64,000 nucleotides of DNA from CADEFX01 sp050260355. Its GTDB lineage: Bacteria > Pseudomonadota > Alphaproteobacteria > Rhizobiales > Hyphomicrobiaceae. Each line of letters starts with the position of its first letter. Within the stretch, counting starts at the first letter, position 1. Below the pieces are notes generated by a model that was not told the DNA's origin, ran no database searches, and saw only the letters and a program-made list of their open reading frames with translations. Below are positions 60,778-64,000 of this stretch, in pieces. The position numbers and the translations under genes were made by a program. The stretch covers positions 1-64,000 of the forward strand of contig JBLNBZ010000069.1 of NCBI GenBank assembly GCA_050260355.1, in the 5' to 3' direction.

Positions 60778-61657
60778 CTCCAGTCTCCCGCCCCCTGGGT
60801 CGCAACAACCAGCCGACAATTGGAATAGTGATCCTGTGCGGAATGAGTTTGAAGCATAGAACGGCTAAAAGGTTTATCAAGTCGGGCACGATGACGCGCA
60901 AACCGAGGTTAAAGCCATGATAACCCCACCACGCGACCGTCTCGGGGCGCAGTGGTGGCAGTAGCCGCCTGTAGAGCGCCGATTCGGACCTCATGCGGGC
61001 ATGGAATCGGGTCTCGACAGGTCCCGGCGCGAGGGCGCAAACGCGGACACCCCGCGGCGCAACCTCTGCCGCCACGGCTTCCGACAGGGAAATCACGTAG
61101 GCCTTACTCGCATAATACGCGGCCTGCCAGGGTCCCGGGATGTAGCCGCCAAGCGAAGCGAGATTGAGAACGCCCCCGCAGCCGCGCTCGCACATGCCGG
61201 GGAGCACGTGGTGCATGAGCACGCCGAATGCGCGCACGTTGAGGTCGAGCAAGGCTGCGAGATCGTTCTGTGTCTGCTCGGCGAATGGGCCCGAGAGGCC
61301 GATCGCGGCGTTGTTGATCAGAATGTGCGTGTAGCCGCCGGCGCCAGCCAACGCAGCGTCGAGCCTCTCGAGTGCGTCGCGCTGGGTGAGATCCACCGAC
61401 GCGGTGAGGACCTGGACCGAGTGCCTGGCGTGGATGTCTGCCGCAGCAGCGTGGAGCCGTGCGTCGTCCCGCGCGATCAGCAGAAGATCGTGACCGGCGG
61501 CGGCAAAGCGGTGCGCCAGAGCAAGGCCGATCCCATCCGAGCCGCCCGTCACGACGGTCAGCGGTTTCAAGCCGGCGAAGGGGCCCTCGGCGTAGGTCAC
61601 ACCTTCCAGGGGGGTGCGCCACCACAGCGGCAGCCGCCGTTCGATTGCATTGAACAT
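60770..61657 (-). CDS. Short-chain dehydrogenase/reductase with normal active site
   Basis: The 295-residue SDR has TGGSDGIG, NNAAIG, the catalytic Tyr-Lys in YYASKAY and LNLASLGG. The C-terminal 60 residues include a hydrophobic stretch (LINLLAVLCFKLIPH) that could attach to a membrane. It resembles DltE/HSD17B12-like fatty-acyl reductases. It is cotranscribed with the amidotransferase gene. Confidence 0.8.
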   Translation of the reverse strand: MFNAIERRLPLWWRTPLEGVTYAEGPFAGLKPLTVVTGGSDGIGLALAHRFAAAGHDLLLIARDDARLHAAAADIHARHSVQVLTASVDLTQRDALERLDAALAGAGGYTHILINNAAIGLSGPFAEQTQNDLAALLDLNVRAFGVLMHHVLPGMCERGCGGVLNLASLGGYIPGPWQAAYYASKAYVISLSEAVAAEVAPRGVRVCALAPGPVETRFHARMRSESALYRRLLPPLRPETVAWWGYHGFNLGLRVIVPDLINLLAVLCFKLIPHRITIPIVGWLLRPRGRETGDA

Positions 61658-61743
61658 GAGCGGAACTTGCTATTGGAACCGGGCTCGTCGCACGATGCGA
61701 TGATCCGCAGAATGCACGGACCTTCAGGAGACGCGAGGACGAA

Positions 61744-62865
61744 ATGGCCGTCAACGCCGTGGAGCTGACACGCGAGCTGATCCGCTTCAATACCATCAAT
61801 CCGCCCGGCAACGAGCAGCCTGCAGCCGAGTATCTCGGCGGATTGCTGACGCGGGCGGGCTTTGCATGCAGCTACGTGCCGCTTGCGGAGGGGCGGCCCA
61901 ATCTCGTGGCGCGCATCGGCGGATCGGGCGCGAAACCGCCATTGGCGTTTACCGGGCACACCGACACGGTTCCGCTTGGCTTGCAGCCCTGGAGCGTCGA
62001 TCCACTAGCGGCCCTGGAGAAGGACGGTCGCATTTGGGGCCGCGGAGCCTCCGATATGAAAAGCGGGGTGGCTGCTTTCGTTGCGGCAGCGCTCGAGATG
62101 GCGCCGCGGCTATCCGGCACCGCAGGCGTTGTCCTCTATATCACCGCAGGCGAGGAAACCGGCAGCGAAGGGGCCTTCGTCCTGGCTCGGCGCGGAATGA
62201 AGGGCGAGGCGGGCGCGCTGGTGGTCGCCGAGCCGACATCCAACCGCCCGCTCGCCGGGCACAAGGGAGCGCTGTGGCTCAAGGCCATGACGCGCGGTGT
62301 CACCGCACACGGCTCGATGCCCGACAAGGGCGTCAACGCGGTATATAAGGCGGCGCGAGCGGTCTCGAAGCTGGAGGGGTTCGAGTTCAATATCGCACGC
62401 CATCCGGTCATGGGTGGGCCGACGCTCAACGTCGGCTGGGTGCACGGCGGGCTCAACGTCAACTCGGTTCCGGACAAGGCTGAGATCGGCATCGACATCC
62501 GCTCGATACCGGGGCAGCGGCACGCGCGCATCAAGGAGGAGATTGCCGCTGCACTCGGCGACGACGTGATGCTCGAGGCGCTTGTCGATGTCGAAAGCGT
62601 GTGGACCGAGCCATCGGACGCGTGGCTGCGGCAGGTGTACAGCGTGTGCGAAGCGGTGCAGCAGGTGGCACCGGGGGTGGCGTCGGCGCCGTACTTCACC
62701 GATGCGTCGGCCCTGACGCCGGCGCTCGGCGGCGTGCCTACAGTGATCCTGGGGCCTGGACCCGCGGAGATGGCGCACCAGACCGACGAGTGGTGCGAGA
62801 TCGGGAAGATCGAGGAGGCGGTCGAGATCTACCGCCGCCTCATCGCGGGTTGGTGCGGCCTGTAG
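61744..62865 (+). CDS. M20-family deacylase (ArgE/DapE-like)
   Basis: The 373-residue enzyme has the metal ligands His72 and Asp74 in TGHTDTVP, Asp104 in GRGASDMKSG, Glu137-Glu138 in TAGEETGSEG, and the C-terminal AHQTDEWCE. It removes an acyl group from an amino acid such as N-acetylornithine or succinyl-diaminopimelate; the exact substrate is open. It diverges from the SDR gene and converges on the ThDP genes. Confidence 0.87.
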   Translation: MAVNAVELTRELIRFNTINPPGNEQPAAEYLGGLLTRAGFACSYVPLAEGRPNLVARIGGSGAKPPLAFTGHTDTVPLGLQPWSVDPLAALEKDGRIWGRGASDMKSGVAAFVAAALEMAPRLSGTAGVVLYITAGEETGSEGAFVLARRGMKGEAGALVVAEPTSNRPLAGHKGALWLKAMTRGVTAHGSMPDKGVNAVYKAARAVSKLEGFEFNIARHPVMGGPTLNVGWVHGGLNVNSVPDKAEIGIDIRSIPGQRHARIKEEIAAALGDDVMLEALVDVESVWTEPSDAWLRQVYSVCEAVQQVAPGVASAPYFTDASALTPALGGVPTVILGPGPAEMAHQTDEWCEIGKIEEAVEIYRRLIAGWCGL

Positions 62866-62880
62866 CGGATCAGCTCGACC

Positions 62881-63495
62881 TTAAGGGTGTCCGAGCAGCG
62901 CCTGCCTGAAGCGAATGCGCATGGCAGGTGCGTCGAAGGACAGCTTGGTCTTATCGGAGTCCTGGTTGGAGACGCGCAAGAGCACGAAACACGAGCCGTT
63001 GCTTTCGCGCAGCATGCGGGCGCCCGCCGCAATGTCGGACTCCCGCTCCACGACGCAGGTCGACTTGATGCCGGCGCCGATCGCCATGCGCTCGAGATCG
63101 ACCCCGCGGCTCGTGTGGCTCTTCTGGTAGCCTGTCTCGCCGTAGTGACCGTTGTCGACGCACAAGATGCTCAGGTTCGGCGGGTTGATGACGCCGACCG
63201 TTGCAAGCGAGCTGACATTCATCAGCAGCTCGCCGTCGCCGGTGGCTACCAGCACCCGCTTGTCAGGCCGCGCCAGCGCAAGCCCCAAGCCGATTGGCAC
63301 CGCGGCGCCCATGGCGCCGCCGAGCGGAAAAGTGTGCGGCGCATATCGGCCCGCGATCACCGCGATGTCGAACGCCGTGCCGGCAAGACCAGCCACGATC
63401 AGGAAATCCTCGTGCTTTCCGAGCAGCGCCGGCAGGGCGACGCGGCGGTCGAGCTCGAACACGGGCTTTGCCTCAGACCTATTTTTCATGATCAT
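62881..63495 (-). CDS. ThDP-binding enzyme, C-terminal-domain (beta) subunit, copy 2
   Basis: The 204-residue protein consists only of the ThDP-binding domain, GDGELLMNVSSLATVGVINPPN with CVDNGHYGETGYQ, as in beta subunits of sulfopyruvate or phosphonopyruvate decarboxylases. It is a paralogue of the gene that starts beyond the right edge, with near-identical DNA around the active site (offset 628 bp). The 13-bp gap suggests one operon. The alpha partner is probably outside the window. Confidence 0.75.
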   Translation of the reverse strand: MIMKNRSEAKPVFELDRRVALPALLGKHEDFLIVAGLAGTAFDIAVIAGRYAPHTFPLGGAMGAAVPIGLGLALARPDKRVLVATGDGELLMNVSSLATVGVINPPNLSILCVDNGHYGETGYQKSHTSRGVDLERMAIGAGIKSTCVVERESDIAAGARMLRESNGSCFVLLRVSNQDSDKTKLSFDAPAMRIRFRQALLGHP

Positions 63496-63508
63496 CCATT
63501 CTTCTCGG

Positions 63509-64000
63509 TCACGGTTCTCCCAGCAGCGCCAAGCGGAAGCGCACGCGTGAAGCGCTGGGGTCCATGTTGCGCTTGAACTTGGGCGGATCCTCCGGCTTCA
63601 CGCGCAACAGCACAAAGCAGGTTCCGTTGCTCTCGCGCAGCATGCGCGCACCGGCGGCCAGCTCCTCCTGCTTGTCGATGGTACAGGTCGACTTGATGCC
63701 GGCGCCGATGGCCATCTCCTCCAGGTCGACGCCGCGGCTCGTGTGGCTCTTCTGGTAGCCTGTCTCGCCGTAGTGGCCGTTGTCGACGCACAAGATGCGC
63801 AGGTTCGGCGGATTGAGCACGCCCACGGTCGCAAGCGCGCCGACGTTCATCAGCAGCTCGCCGTCGCCGGTGGCGACGAGCACGCGCTTGTCTGGCCGCG
63901 CCAGCGCCAGGCCCAAGCCGATGGACACGGCGGCGCCCATCGCGCCTGCAAGGCCGAAGTAGTTCGGGCCGTCGTTGGTCAGGTGGGCGAGGTCCTTGGC
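63509..64000 (-). CDS. ThDP-binding enzyme, C-terminal-domain (beta) subunit, copy 1 (5' end outside window)
   Basis: The frame is open to the right edge and the visible 163 residues start AKDLAHLTNDGPNYFG, GLAGAMGAAVSIG. They run through GDGELLMNVGALATVGVLNPPN and CVDNGHYGETG to RFRLALLGEP. This is the same domain as copy 2, and the DNA is almost identical across the ThDP motif. It reads on the minus strand, upstream of copy 2. It resembles sulfopyruvate/phosphonopyruvate decarboxylase beta subunits; the true substrate is unknown. Confidence 0.75.
   Translation of the reverse strand, partial: AKDLAHLTNDGPNYFGLAGAMGAAVSIGLGLALARPDKRVLVATGDGELLMNVGALATVGVLNPPNLRILCVDNGHYGETGYQKSHTSRGVDLEEMAIGAGIKSTCTIDKQEELAAGARMLRESNGTCFVLLRVKPEDPPKFKRNMDPSASRVRFRLALLGEP

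Noticed and set aside
1..64000. CRISPR arrays, rRNA genes, integrases or prophage genes
   Set aside because: I looked for regularly spaced repeats, rRNA-like conserved stretches and phage or integrase motifs on both strands and saw none; the only mobile unit is the IS1-like element.

Overview
The window looks like chromosomal DNA of a high-G+C alphaproteobacterium, most likely of the order Hyphomicrobiales (Rhizobiales). The best marker is the block pckA / chvI-chvG-hprK-EIIA-Man-ptsH, a synteny typical of that group. A tRNA-His without an encoded G at position -1 and with discriminator A73 agrees with this. The high G+C content throws many long antisense open frames that I treat as shadows.

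Layout. 0-2.7 kb: the end of an M20 peptidase gene, a gamma-carbonic anhydrase with a His-tailed redoxin, and pyrE. 2.7-9.1 kb: pckA, the ChvGI two-component system and an incomplete regulatory PTS. 9.1-12.9 kb: a DevBCA-type ABC export operon and a DUF2147 protein. 12.9-23.1 kb: an NDP-forming acyl-CoA synthetase, a cyclase-family hydrolase and an orphan HyuB, divergent from a complete heterotetrameric sarcosine oxidase operon (soxBDAG). 23.1-29.8 kb: a thiolase, an SLC13 transporter, and a gpsA-EVE-methyltransferase-methyltransferase run, then two DUF proteins. 30-41 kb: a uronate/aldarate-type catabolic region (UxaA/GarD dehydratase, uronate dehydrogenase, an atypical SDR, an M20 carbamoylase), a thiolase-phosphatase-CoxG operon and a TRAP transporter.

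41.0-42.7 kb: a 1.7-kb IS1-like element with perfect 23-bp inverted ends and an 8-bp target duplication. It carries a single-domain response regulator, a small basic protein and a gene remnant in place of the front half of its transposase. 42.9-47.5 kb: a class III aminotransferase, small secreted or membrane proteins, a patatin remnant, a mercuric-reductase-like flavoprotein and tRNA-His. 47.7-51.6 kb: an Fbp-type ABC importer. 51.7-56.5 kb: a tightly coupled operon joining an IorAB-type molybdenum hydroxylase to SoxX, SoxY, SoxZ and SoxA of thiosulfate oxidation, with no SoxB or SoxCD. 56.7-64 kb: a ThDP enzyme, a glycosyltransferase, a glutamine amidotransferase, an SDR, another M20 peptidase and two tandem ThDP-binding beta-type subunits.

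The overall impression is a metabolically versatile soil or rhizosphere heterotroph: organic acid, uronate, amine and acyl-CoA catabolism, several solute importers, and possibly partial sulfur oxidation. The symbol sox is used for two unrelated systems here: sarcosine oxidase (18-23 kb) and thiosulfate oxidation (51.7-53.9 kb). All family calls come from reading the translated sequences; no database search was run.
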